From: Nemertoderma westbladi
Lineage: Eukaryota; Xenacoelomorpha; Nemertodermatida; Nemertodermatidae
Length of the DNA: 64,000 nt
Direction: 5' to 3'
NCBI GenBank assembly: GCA_032718475.1
Contig: JAUCBJ010007699.1
Location: 1-64,000 of the forward strand
Part shown: piece after piece, positions 53,986 to 64,000 of the stretch
Numbering within the stretch: position 1 is the stretch's first letter
Layout: every line of letters starts with the position of its first letter
The notes under the pieces: generated by a model
The model's database searches: none
Told to the model about the DNA's origin: nothing
Seen by the model: the letters and a program-made list of their open reading frames with translations, nothing else
Position numbers and translations under genes: made by a program

Positions 53986-54281
53986 AATGGATTGAACTAA
54001 CTTTGCAATATGTACCTAGGATGAACTAACTAGCGATTTATCTTTGAAGCTTTATTGAACCACGAAATATTATATATATCGGTATTTTAAAAGGACTTGA
54101 ATGAATTGTAATGAATTTATAGAGGGAAATAGGAAACCACTCATGGTTTGGCACGCCATGAGTGTGTAATGTTGCCAGGGGGCCTACATCGCGGGATGAC
54201 AGTTGATATATATCGTTTTCGGACTCAAACTTTTTAATATAGTCGTGATTTCCTCGAGAAACCTATTATAGTGGTTTCTGG

Positions 54282-54584
54282 GTGGAGTTTGTTCCCGACT
54301 ATAGTCAGTATTTACTCGTACAGGCATTTCTTATTGTGAAGAACTCAAAGCGCGAAGAGGCCAACGCGATTTTCTCTGGCCTCCCTGTTGAAGTGGTCGA
54401 TGGTCATCGAATCCTGGGGTCCGTAATAGGATCCACATCCTACTGCGCTGGATATCTGGAGAAGCGAGTTGACGTCATCTGTCGCCAACTAAAACACCTC
54501 AACGATTTCGCAGTGACTGCTCCCCACCCCGCGTATGGATGCCTGGTCCGTGGCTCGTTAGACTCGTTCTGTTGGACTCGTTAG
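54282..54584 (+). pseudogene. RT C-terminal fragment of an RHNE-type retroelement
   Basis: It reads FLIVKNSKREEANAIFSGLP, VVDGHRILGSVIGSTSYC and APHPAYGCLVRGSLDSF. This pattern (hRxLGSxIGS, then a coil, then PHxAYxxLxxG) is common in a group of invertebrate retroelement RTs just after the catalytic domain. It is broken at 54585 by a short gag-like piece. The remainder continues at 54724. Confidence 0.55.
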
Positions 54585-54648
54585 ATGCGAATATATTAGC
54601 CGCTGAGCAAGCTAAATTTGATGAAAGCATCCTCATCGCTATGAACCA
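54585..54648 (+). other. Short gag fragment like BEL-1
   Basis: It encodes DANILAAEQAKFDESILIA, matching DAEMLAANQAKFDEQLRIA in the BEL-1 gag at about 37100-37157 at both protein and DNA level. Only about 64 bp are present. Confidence 0.7.
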
Positions 54649-54723
54649 ATTTCCAGATACAACTTTTCCCTACACAAATCCGCTTTCCGGGATGTGTTGT
54701 GTCTGTGATTTGGGTGGGAGCCC

Positions 54724-55410
54724 ATGAGGCTGCCTGCCAACTGCTCCTGTGGTGCTGTATTCACCATCTCCCACTCCCTTCACTGCCCTATGGGAGCCTA
54801 CCCGATCCTGCGGCACAACGAGGTCCGCGATTTCCTAGCCGAGCTCCTCAGCGAGGTCGCACACGACGTCGAGGTGGAACCCCATCTCCAGCCAATCGAG
54901 GGCGAGTCATTCCACCTGAGATCTGCTACGGTAGACTCGGAGGCCCGCCTGGTCGTTGCGGCGGGTGGGCTGTGGGGTGGGCGTTTTGAGCGGGTATATA
55001 TCGACGTCAAGGTATTCAATCCTCTGTGCTCCTCCAATCCTCGCTCCGTGGATGCTGCTTACAGCAAACATGAGCGAGAGAAACGGAGGAAGTACGAGGA
55101 GAGAATCAATGACGTCAAGCACGCCGGCTTCTCGCCTTTTGTAAACTAAACCACCAGCTACAACTAGTGGGGCCAGCCGCTCAGCCCACGCGCTCCTCAC
55201 ACACATTGCGCTCCTACTGTCGGCGAAACGGGACGCTCCCTACTCGGAGACTCTCTCCCTCATCAGGACTCGGTTGAGTTTCGCCCTCCTCCGATCCTCC
55301 ATCATGTGCCTCCGGGGCGCACGGAAGCCGAAGGCTAGGCTGGCAACGAGACAGACGATGCGGGAGACTGGCGTGAGCGCGGCTGTAGCCGAGGCTGGGA
55401 TTGCGTTAAA
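54724..55410 (+). pseudogene. Cys/His-RHNE domain of an unclassified retroelement
   Basis: The frame 54724-55149 reads ANCSCGAVFTISHSLHCPMG (C-x-C...H...C), ILRHNEVRDFLAELLSEV, then GGLWGGRFERVYIDVKVFNP and YSKHEREKRRKYEERI. After a frameshift near 55145 another frame gives LSLIRTRLSFALLRSSIMCL and RGARKPKARL. This order (zinc motif, RHNExRD, D-x-R/K-V-FNP) recalls restriction-like endonuclease ends of some non-LTR elements. I know it as a recurrent domain of invertebrate retroelements, but I cannot name the clade. Confidence 0.6.
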
Positions 55411-55638
55411 TAGCTGTAATTAATTAATGGATTGTCGTTAATTTTGTTAATTAATTTTGGTTAATTTTGTTTAATTTGCTAAAATTTGTTTAATATACAT
55501 AAAGTGAGTAGTTTAATTTAATCGTACAGTATGGCCCAAAATTCTTATCACCTGTTATTGCCGTAGAAATTCCATTTATTGAGTCAGAATGTCATGACGT
55601 CATAACATGACGTCACAAAAGTAAAAGTATAGTGTATC
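55411..55638. other. AT-rich spacer
   Basis: Repeated ttaattttgtt words near 55438-55500. No gene. It ends in GTATC (55634-55638), the left target duplication of the next LTR. Confidence 0.5.
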
Positions 55639-56194
55639 TGTGACGGGATCCGAGAGGATCCCGGTTTATCCGGTGTTGGTTACGTACGCGTCAGCCGCAC
55701 CGTGTGATGGAAAAGGTGATAAGTTCGTTGTTCCAGTATTACTGATAAGGTATAATATAGTTGATAGCATATAAGACTGAGATAACAGATAACACGGTAA
55801 TATACTATGGGTGACGGCGGTGACGGTCCTAACTGTCACCGTACTACCTGACTGTACTGACCGACTGAGATAACTGACTGAATAGGGGAGCACCAACAGG
55901 TAATATACTGCACGGTTGGCCACATTAGTGTACCTAGTCGATGCTGTCCCCCCATTGGCTAATATCCCACTTCTCGCCCCTTCACCTTCCCTGGTGTGTT
56001 TCCCGTTCACCCCAGCTATTCTCTCTCTTGTCAGGGGAGTAACCCCTGACCCTTATTGTGTGTGTCTCCTTTGGGGCCTATTGTCCCCGTTTACTGGGCT
56101 GACACGAGGTTGATTGGTAATCAACCTCGTGCTTCCAATATTGCTTTATGGCTCACTCTATGGGTTTGTGTTAGCGGAATTGGATAAGCTAACA
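55639..56194 (-). mobile_element. Solo LTR, family S copy 3
   Basis: On the minus strand the 556-bp element begins TGTTAGCTTATCC and ends GATCCCGTCACA. It is flanked by GTATC on both sides (55634-55638, 56195-56199). It shares the end, the CACCGTCACC-type block, the CCAATGGG-like word and the hairpin (56103-56131) with the copies at 12437 and 20804. It starts with its own short hairpin (TGTTAGC...GCTAACA). It is more diverged and lacks the long G run. Confidence 0.85.
56103..56131. promoter_or_regulatory. Conserved hairpin of LTR family S, copy 3
   Basis: CACGAGGTTGATT - GGT - AATCAACCTCGTG is a perfect 13-bp stem, 63 bp from the LTR start. It differs from the 12511 copy at three or more pairs with both partners changed. 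Confidence 0.8.
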
Positions 56195-56199
56195 GTATC

Positions 56200-56796
56200 T
56201 TGCATGAAGGCTTGCTCGCCTCATGTTCACGAGATAATTATCATATCCTATAATGAGTGAGTGAATATTAGAACCATATAAAGTGAATGGACACATTGAG
56301 TGAGAGGCAATGTAAGTGTAAGGCATCCTCTGGGATTTACCCTCGCCTGTGTATATTGGTGTATAGCGTATTATATATTTTGGCCCAATTTTCAATGGCC
56401 TGTTGTTATTTGGTAAACCAATCCCAGATGGCTTTCCTTCCATTCATATACATGACAAGAGCAGGATGAGATTAGATTCATTCTGTCGATATAACTTTGT
56501 AGAAACGTTACATAGTTTTCACCGTTCTTTCTTTCGTTCGTTTGTTGTTTGATTCGACTTGTTTCACGAACTGGACTTTTTGGACTCCATTATTTGACCT
56601 ATTGGTCACTGAACTTGACTATTATTGTTCTAATTGAACTGAACGTACAGTGCATTTGTACTGTACGTGTTATAAGTCATTTGTTTGAAGGAAGGAAGCG
56701 TCATCATGTGATTGTGCACTGGTGCTGTTTATACATATTGAACATTAAAGTAACTAGGACTTGAACTGAGTTTTCTTGACGAACGAAACGGACGCG
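56200..56796. other. No feature recognised
   Basis: Ordinary sequence with short open frames only. Confidence 0.35.
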
Positions 56797-58850
56797 TAGA
56801 ATCATCCTCCATGGTCTCCTTCCACCCCTGAACAGTCCGCTCCATCTCCAATACCGAGACTCCTCCATGGTCTCCTTCGACCCTCGCACACCTGCTCCAT
56901 CTCCAATACCGAGACTCCTCCATGGTCTCCTTCCACCCCCGCACACCCCGCTCCATCTCCAAAACCGAGACTCCTCCAAGGTCTCCTTCCACCCCCGCAC
57001 ACCCGCTCCATCTCCAAAACCGAGACTCCTCCGTGGTCTCCTTCCACCCCGCAACCCCGCTTCGTCTCCGAAACCGAGACTTATCCATGGTCTCCTTCCA
57101 CCCCCGAACACCCTTCTCCATCTATGAAAGCGGGACTCCTCCAAAGTGTCCTTCCACCCCCACACACCCCGCTCCATCTCCAAAACCGAGACTCCTCCAT
57201 GGTTTCCTTCCACCCCCGCACACCCGCTCCGTCTCCGAAACCGAGACTTATCCATGGTCTCCTTCCACCCCCGCACACCCGCTCCATCTCCAAAACCGAG
57301 ACTCCTCCATGGTCTCCTTCCACCCCCGCACACCCACTCCATCTCCGAAACCGAGACTCCTCCATGGTCTCCTTCCACCCCCGCACACCCGCTCCATCTC
57401 CGAAACCGAGACTTATCCATGGTCTCCTTCCACCCCCGCACACCCACTCCATCTCCGAAACCGAGACTCCTCCATGGTCTCCTTCCACCCCCGCACACCC
57501 ACTCCATCTCCGAAACCGAGACTCCTCCATGGTCTCCTTCCACCCCCGCACACCCGCTCCATCTCCGAAACCGAGACTTATCCATGGTCTCCTTCCACCC
57601 CCGCACACCCGCTCCATCTCCGAAACCGAGACTTATCCATTGTCTCCTTCCACCCCCGCACACCCAGTCCATCTCCGAAACCGAGACTTATCCATGGTCT
57701 CCTTCCACCCCCGCACACCCACTCCATCTCCGAAACCGAGACTCCTCCATGGTCTCCTTCCACCACCACTCACCACGCTCCGTCTTAAAAACCGAGACTT
57801 CTCCATGGTCTTCTTCAACCCCCGCACACCCTGCTCCGTCTCCGAAACTTATCCATGGTCTCCTTCCACCCCCACACACCCACTCCATCTCCAAAACCGA
57901 GACTCCTCCATGGTCACCTTCCACCCTCGCACACCTGCTCCATCTCCAAAACCGAGACTCCTCCATGGTCTCCTTCCACCACCGCACACCACGCTCCGTC
58001 TCCGAAACTTATCCATGGTCTCCTTCCATCCCCGCACACCCACTCCATCTCCAAAACCGAGACTCCTCCATGGTCTCCTTCGACCCTCGCACACCTGCTC
58101 CATCTCCAAAACCGAGACTCCTCCATGGTCTCCTTCCACCCCCGCACACCCACTCCATCTCCAAAACCGAGACTCTTCCATGGTCTCCTTCCACCCCCGC
58201 ACACCCACTCCATCTCCAAAACCGAGACTCCTCCATGGTCTCCTTCGACCCTCGCACACCTGCTCCATCTCCAAAACCGAGACTCATCCATGGTCTCCTT
58301 CCACCCCCGCACACCCCACTCCGTCTCCGAAACCGAGACTTATCCATGGTCTCCTTTCACCGCGCACACCCGCTCCATCTCCAAAACCGAGACTCATCCA
58401 TGGTCTCCTTCCACACTCGCAAACCACTCCATCTCCGAAACCGAGATTCCTCCATGGTCTCCTTCGACCCTCGCACACCTGCTCCATCTCCAAAACCGAG
58501 ACTCCTCCATGGTCTCCTTCCACCACCGCACACCACACTCTGTCTCCGAAACCGAGACTTATCCATGGTCTCCTTTCACCGCGCACACCCGCTCCATCTC
58601 CAAAACCGAGACTCATCCATGGTCTCCTTCCACACTCGCAAACCACTCCATCTCCGAAACCGAGATTCCTCCATGGTCTCCTTCCACCCCCGCACACCCA
58701 CTCCCTCCAAAACCGAGACTCTTCCATAGTTTCTTTCCACCCCCGCAAACCCGCTCTGTCTCCGAAAGTCATCTATGGTTACCTTCCACCCCGCACACCC
58801 ACTCCGTCTCTGAAACCGAGACTCCTCCAGGGTCTCCTTCCACCCGTGAG
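56797..58850. repeat. 55-bp minisatellite, about 37 copies, pyrimidine-rich strand
   Basis: The + strand unit is cctccatggtctccttccac + ccccgcacacccgctccatc + tccgaaaccgagact (55 bp). Point variants (tcc/tta before atggt, cga/caa before aacc, ccgct/ccact/ctgct) and some shortened units are scattered in blocks. It is strongly C-rich on + and poor in G. The unit has no stop in any + frame and few on -, so long open frames arise in every register. Confidence 0.95.
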
Positions 58851-59046
58851 ACACAGTGACGCAGCCCACAACAACCCAAACGGCAATCGCCTCCTCACAG
58901 CACCCTGCACAACCCCCAGTACACGCTGCCTCATCCCATACGACGTGTCTCGCAGGGATCCTGATAGTAGGCCCGCTTGACACATACCCTTTGGGTGAGT
59001 AAGGTCTCGGCAGAGGCGTTTCATCGAACATAGGAAGCAGCATCGA
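58851..59046. other. Flank of the 55-bp array
   Basis: Probably the C-terminal side of the minus-strand retroelement fragment at 59047-59290. No clear motif. Confidence 0.3.
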
Positions 59047-59290
59047 GATTTATAAACGAAATGTAAAAAGACGCCACAACCTGGTTCGCCCAAACACCTC
59101 TAGAGACCAGATCTGTCCTCACTCCATCGACTGCACGCCCATTAGAGTCTAGGCGACCTCCTGACAAGGTGACCTCCCGCTCAACATTTGATGAGCTAAA
59201 TGCCTCCACGAGGAGGTTTCCAAAGATGTCCCTAACCTCATCATGCCGACAAATAACCAGGCCACCAAGCTTTCAGCTAAGGGCATGCAG
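59047..59290 (-). pseudogene. RHDE-type retroelement domain fragment
   Basis: The minus strand reads GLVICRHDEVRDIFGNLLVE, AFSSSNVEREVTLSGG and then DLVSRGVWANQVVASFYISF and NLDAASYVR. The layout (RHDEVRD...EREV...RGVW...DxxxxxxDAxSY) parallels the 54724-55149 domain and its relatives, where FDIRV and DA-SY occur. A fragment only. Confidence 0.55.
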
Positions 59291-59347
59291 TGTGCTAAAC
59301 GATAATGTTCTTATTTATTTATTTAAAATTTTGTTTTTAATTTTGTG

Positions 59348-59425
59348 GGAGCCCCCCCCCCCCCCCCCCCCCAGATGTGGGAGGCCACGGGCTAGTTGGC
59401 CTATGCCTAAATCCGGCCCTGATGT
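59348..59425. repeat. Poly-C run and hAT-like terminal sequence
   Basis: A run of about 24 C (to 59372) is followed by a segment whose reverse complement begins CAGGGCCGGATTTAGGCATA. CAGGG starts many hAT-type terminal repeats. The partner end was not found, so this is tentative. Confidence 0.35.
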
Positions 59426-60737
59426 AATTAGCAACTATGTTTTGTAATTACTCAACCTGTGGGTTTTGGTTTAATGTTGTGTTTTCTCGTTGATGTTTTA
59501 AATGTTCTTCTTGTCGGTCCATAAACGTAGTTCCAAGAACTTCGACTATTCTAGAACTGGCCGAATTAACTCGAGGGTGGAAAGTAAAATCATTCTGCGC
59601 CGCAACCTGTAGAAAAGTTAATTAAAATTAATTCCCCTACCATGCCATCCATATCGACCCGACCCAAGTAGCGCTTTGTACCTTCCACCTGCCTAGTTTG
59701 GGTCAAAAATTAAAGATAAGATCATTATAGGCCTACATATGGCCAACCTTTTTTAGTGATCTAAGTCGAATCTGCTGGTAGCCCTTTTCTTTAACAAGCT
59801 GGAGGCTGGTTTCGTTTAGTTTGGGAGTGAAGGTTAATTCCTCATCTGCTAGGCTAATACGCCTGTGGCCCGTAGCAACTTCCATTCCGCAGTACCAACT
59901 AGACTGTGACTTCCTTCAGGATTTGATACCACCATCGTAAATCACCCAGCAATTATTTGTCATCAGTTGTATTGTAGTGTGTATGTATGTCATGTATGGG
60001 GGGGGGGGGATTGTAAATTAATGTCAGCGGTACAGTAAATAGATCAGCACATGTACATTTAACTATGTCTATCATTAGTGAGAAGCCTTTCTGTAGTATA
60101 CTATTTATTTATTTCCTAATAACAATGAGCGCACCACAACCAATGTGCATTTTCGTTACTTTGTTTCAAATTGGCGTCAAAAGAAACAAATAGAATTTGG
60201 TTTATGTTATTAAATTATTTTTTTTACAGAATCCACTCCATACTCCACCTCCACAGATGTGTTGTGGCTCACATCAAGATACGAGGCCTGATTAACTGAA
60301 TTTTGCTAAAGAAAGTGAAGTGAAGAAAGTGGAAATTAGTGTTTTCCTTATCGTTTTTATATCGAAAATATTTTGTTTTATTTGAAAAAAATATCACCAG
60401 CAGCGTTATCATTGTTTATGACGATAATAGTCTAATCTGCCCACGCTTTCAGATAGACATCCTAAGATTTCTGAGTCAGTAGCTCCGAAAACATCGCGTC
60501 ATCTTGCTCATTCAAATTTTCGAGAACTTACATATCGTCAATATTTAGGCCTACCACCAGGTCCGGTACTACTAACAGCCATTCTGTACGATCTGAGGAT
60601 GATACAGGTCTATCCACTATTACCAATTTCAGTATTCAAATTGTACTGCTGTACTGTACAGTACTAGGCCTACCGTGTTACCGTGTACACTGCCGGTACA
60701 GGTAATGTACAGCCGGAAGATTGTTTGAGCTAGCTGT
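59426..60737. other. No gene recognised
   Basis: Contains a G run (59998-60010). A good acceptor-like ttttttttacag at about 60219-60230 is followed by a short open stretch ending TGA near 60292. That could be a terminal exon but has no supporting homology. Confidence 0.3.
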
Positions 60738-61900
60738 ATTATTATTATTTATTGACAATAAGCGGGGTATATAACATTATACATAATCCAAATTCAAATA
60801 ATACAACAATTATTGTCCAAGAAAATATCAGAATATCACCTGTGAAAAACCTCATTTCAAAACAGATTATAATATATTATATAAATAACCTAGGAAGAAC
60901 TGTCCAACACCAACATAACACTGTCCAAAATATCCGTCCATAATAACATCTAACCAAAGTAAAATTGTAAAACCTATGATAAATATTAACCGAAAATACT
61001 TTCCAACTTTCGTAATCCGAAATATAAATCAAAAGTAAAAAGGACTTCCCTCAACATCATTAACGGCTAAAAGCCGCCTTAAGTGTGCTTAAATAAGCAC
61101 TATCCACACATTTTAATGAATGTGTGAGCCAGGATTCAGAACTATATAGCACGGATGACATTAAAGCTGCTTGCCAAACTAAGAATTTAACAGAAATGGG
61201 AGCGTTCTTGTTTCTGCCCAGAAAACTATAAAACATGACAATGTGCTTCTTTTTAAAGCTAATATAATCTTCCACTTGTTTTTCTATAGATTTGCCAGAA
61301 ATTGGAGTCCTGAGGTATATATGTTGTTCTGTGTGATGTACCACTAAGTTATCAATAAGAAAGGGATTGGTATCTTCAACGCCTACCGTCATGAAAAGAG
61401 TCTTCTTTTCCCCACATAATTAGCCTCTTTGCTTCTACAACAAAAACATTGAGCTTTAACTGCATCTGGTTTCGGCTGGTGGCCAATATTATTATAGTAT
61501 CATCCATTAAAAGTAAGATTGCCAGCAAATCAAGCCAACTGTCAGGTCCTAAATCTTTAACCAAACGAATAAGATCATTTATATAGAAAGTAAATGTAGG
61601 ACAACTGTCTCCCCGCCCTGAAGGACCCCAGTATCTGCGTTTATTATAGATCCATCAAGTAAGGCACTAGTATTGCGTAAACAATCCACTGTTGCTCGTA
61701 GAAATCTATCCCTGCAACCCTTCTCCTTCAACTTTGTTAGTAGAATCGATCAACTCGATCATAGGCTTTAATGAAATCCACAAAGCAGATGTATAATATA
61801 TAGCCTTTACTTCGTGCTACATCAATAACTAGGCAAACTATTAGCTGCTGAACCTCGCAACCAAGAAGGCCACGTTGGCCTGCTTGTTCATAATGTGGCT
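60738..61900 (-). pseudogene. LINE B2, 5'-truncated and decayed
   Basis: Its 3' end resembles LINE B1 (TTGTCAATAAATAATAATA). The coding parts are RHWAAGL-poor remnants, VKDLGPDSWLDLLAILLLMD then DTIIILATS (motif C region), YIYLRTPISG, FKKKHIVMFYSFLGR and SVKFLVWQAALMSSVLYSSE. Several frameshifts and stops are present. Motif A is recognisable near 61760 only as a degenerate segment. Confidence 0.7.
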
Positions 61901-62229
61901 TGAACCATAGTTGTAGTCACTTACACTAATACACTAAACAATAAATCATTACCATATCTAAATACACACTAAACAATAAATAATTACCATATTATATAAA
62001 TACATAAACAATACAAAATAATATAAATTCAATTACATCAATAGTGTATTGGTGTAATGATGATGTAATAGTGTATTCATATACAATTACATAAATACAT
62101 ATGTAGATACAGCTTATGTACATCTATTCGAGAGTTTCAAGCACACTATAAATGACTAATATAGTTTGACAGGGTCACAAACTCTTCCTTACTAGTTACA
62201 TTCATTAGGGTTTCTACGAATGTAAACGA
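61901..62229. other. AT-rich spacer with small duplications
   Basis: Two copies of an acactaaacaataaat-attaccat unit near 61929-62000, and ttacataaatacat words after. No gene. Confidence 0.5.
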
Positions 62230-64000
62230 GAGTGAAGGAGGCCTAGTCACTAAAACAATTCAGAAGAACATGCTCCTCCGATTGTATAAGCCCACACCTG
62301 CAAATACGGCGCTCCTTGGGAATCCTCTTCCACCTGCCTAGCTCCACAGCCAAGGAGGTGCTACCGAGTCGAAATCAGGATAAAGCGATCCTACTCTGTT
62401 CTGGAATATTGTAACTCCATTTGCAGTAAGGTGGATATGATAGTGTAGGGTTATACAGAAGGTAGAGTTTACATTTGGTGGAGTCGGTTGTGGTAGAACG
62501 TCGGATATTAATTTTCATAGTACAGAATGAGTTTATGACAGGGTCCCCCTGGCTTAATAGCAACTTCTCAACTGCGACTCCCATTGGAGTACGTTCAACT
62601 ATACAGCAATCCAAGACAAAAAAGAGTGGCCTGTGTAGGCTCTTATCCTCTAACATCATGCAAAGGAAGTCTCTCTGGCGCTTCCGGATAGCACTATGTG
62701 GATCCGACACACCTGACTCTATGAATAACAAATCACGACACACTTTAGGCCTCACACCTAATGCCGCAGCTAATGCCTCGGTATACTGAGATTCTATTGG
62801 TCGAATGTCACCACCTATCCACGACTCCGAACCGTAAAGCAGTGCTGATGTAATGCAGGCTCTCAAAACTTTCATCCACACTGGACTGAAACGGTGTTTG
62901 CTGAGGAAGGAATAATACTTTAAGACATGTTTTGCTTTTTCCGCAGAGAGTGCTTTAATGGAAGCACTGACACCACCTGACTGTGTGAAAGGCGACCCAA
63001 GATAAATATACTCGTCTTTGTTTTTAATGGTCGCTGGAGTCGTCGAGTATCCAAGATACTGTAGGTTTAAAGGTTCTTTATTAAGAAATGCCTCAGGACC
63101 GAATGCCATAAACTTTGTTTTCGTAGTATTTACCATTCCATTGTCACTACAGTACTTCAAATGGACCACCATTATCTGCTCACATTTCAAACGACTCGTT
63201 GACAATATAATGCTGTCATCCATAAGGAGGAGGACTTGGAGCTAACCCAGGAGACCGTCTGGAGTAAAACTCTGCAGAAGGCTTACCAAAGCATCAAGGA
63301 ATATGGTGAAAAGAAAGCAGGAACTAGTAGAACCTTGAAGGACTACTTAATGAAATTTGTTCCAATGATCCCAACAGTACATGAATATATAGCAATAAGG
63401 GCATGAAGCATCTGACCACTGCAGCCACGTTCTTTCAGTAGAGTGGAGATTTTAAGATGAGGGACACGGTCATATGCTGTTTTGAAATCAACAAAAACGA
63501 TGTAGAGGGGTTTCTTTTTACACATCACGTAGTCTATCAAGAGTCTGAATGTAAAAATCTGCTCCTCACAACCTCTCCCTGGTGCGGCACCAGCCTGCTC
63601 ACAACTGGGGATTTGCCACTTACGCAGACGATTACATATGCTATCATACAACTTAAACACTGTGTTGAGAACACTTATACCCCTGTAGTTCGAGCATGGG
63701 TTCTTAGCACCCCTCTTGTACACTGCTACTAACCGACTGTAGCTCCACTCAAGGGGATACAGGGAGTTTGTAAAAATAATATTAAACAATGTAACCAAGC
63801 TTAAAATCCAGCCTGGAGTAAGGAGTTTGAAAAGAAGGGGTGGTAACCCATCTGGCCCAGGGGCCTTATTTGGTTTAAGGTTATTCAATACCTCCATCAC
63901 TTCTGGTTCACTTATCGGCTGGTCGAGGATGTCCACATTAGGCAAACCACAGGTGTCTATAATTGGATCGGCTGTATGAATGGAGGATTTAGGGCAGAGA
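62230..64000 (-). pseudogene. LINE B3, RT to 3' end, running off the right edge
   Basis: From the edge leftward: LNNLKPNKAPGPDGLPPLLF, NPCSNYRGISVLNTVFKLYD, EQAGAAPGRGCEEQIFTF and IVFVDFKTAYDRVPH (motif A) in frame 63945-63343. Then a frameshift and a stop before LLLMDDSIILSTS (C), EYIYLGSPFTQSG and TSALLYGSESWIG in frame 63223-62375. A last shift leads to ICRCGLIQSEEHVLLNC near 62270-62330. The same clade as LINE B1 but clearly diverged. Not functional as it stands. Confidence 0.8.

Noticed and set aside
57124-58980. 618-residue Pro/Ser/His-rich open frame
   Set aside because: It is the 55-bp minisatellite read through. The other two + frames and the - frames are also open because the unit lacks stops, so openness is no evidence of coding.
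60219-60292. Terminal exon after a strong polypyrimidine tract
   Set aside because: The acceptor is good, but the open stretch is about 20 codons, has no family match and no partner exon was found.

Overview
The window is eukaryotic and almost certainly metazoan. It holds spliced exons with GT-AG boundaries, many classes of non-LTR and LTR retrotransposon, tRNA-derived SINE-like repeats and five large minisatellites. One host gene is recognisable. It is a TTLL3/TTLL8-type tubulin glycylase on the minus strand, which implies an animal with cilia. The AT-rich background sprinkled with CCGGTA and AGGCCTA words is typical of marine invertebrate genomes, but the species cannot be named from sequence alone.

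Layout. 1-5.7 kb: remnant of a BEL/Pao-like LTR element on the minus strand (a coiled-coil gag-like ORF, and a second ORF running off the left edge with an in-frame 84-bp repeat array). 6.08-6.16 kb: a tRNA-like sequence. 6.28-10.88 kb: a 41-bp minisatellite of about 110 copies. 10.97-30.02 kb: five exons of the TTLL3-like gene (minus strand: 30016-29833, 28368-28162, 26255-26082, 20762-20077, 11090-10972). All exon phases agree. The introns are filled with LINEs, a SINE, LTR fragments and minisatellites. The catalytic ATP-grasp exons beyond the first are expected left of the window. 30.2-30.9 kb: a small cysteine/histidine-rich retroelement tail and a hammerhead-like motif. 31.0-45.8 kb: a LINE whose reverse-transcriptase ORF is split by a 12.1-kb BEL/Pao element (33121-45225). 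That element has near-identical LTRs and a 5-bp target duplication, yet it has lost its reverse transcriptase, RNase H and integrase. 45.86-47.63 kb: two candidate terminal exons of a second, unidentified minus-strand gene. 48.54-51.63 kb: a 45-bp minisatellite that directly abuts a decayed BEL/Pao integrase (51632-52854). 53.34-53.99 kb: a fold-back made of tRNA-like units. 54.28-55.41 kb: a decayed retroelement with a Cys/His plus RHNE-type domain. 55.64-56.19 kb: a solo LTR. 56.80-58.85 kb: a 55-bp minisatellite. 59.0-64.0 kb: further LINE fragments, the last running off the right edge.

How the parts relate. At least five LINE groups are present (called A, B, C, D and CR1-like here). The CR1-like LINE and a tRNA-headed SINE share a 3' stem-loop whose pairs co-vary, which suggests the LINE machinery mobilises the SINE. 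Three copies of one solo-LTR family (S) keep a co-varying hairpin at the same place. A minisatellite in TTLL3 intron 1 is a tandem amplification of the end of exon 1 together with its splice donor, so about 20 copies of that donor lie in a row. All calls come from reading the sequence; no database search was run.
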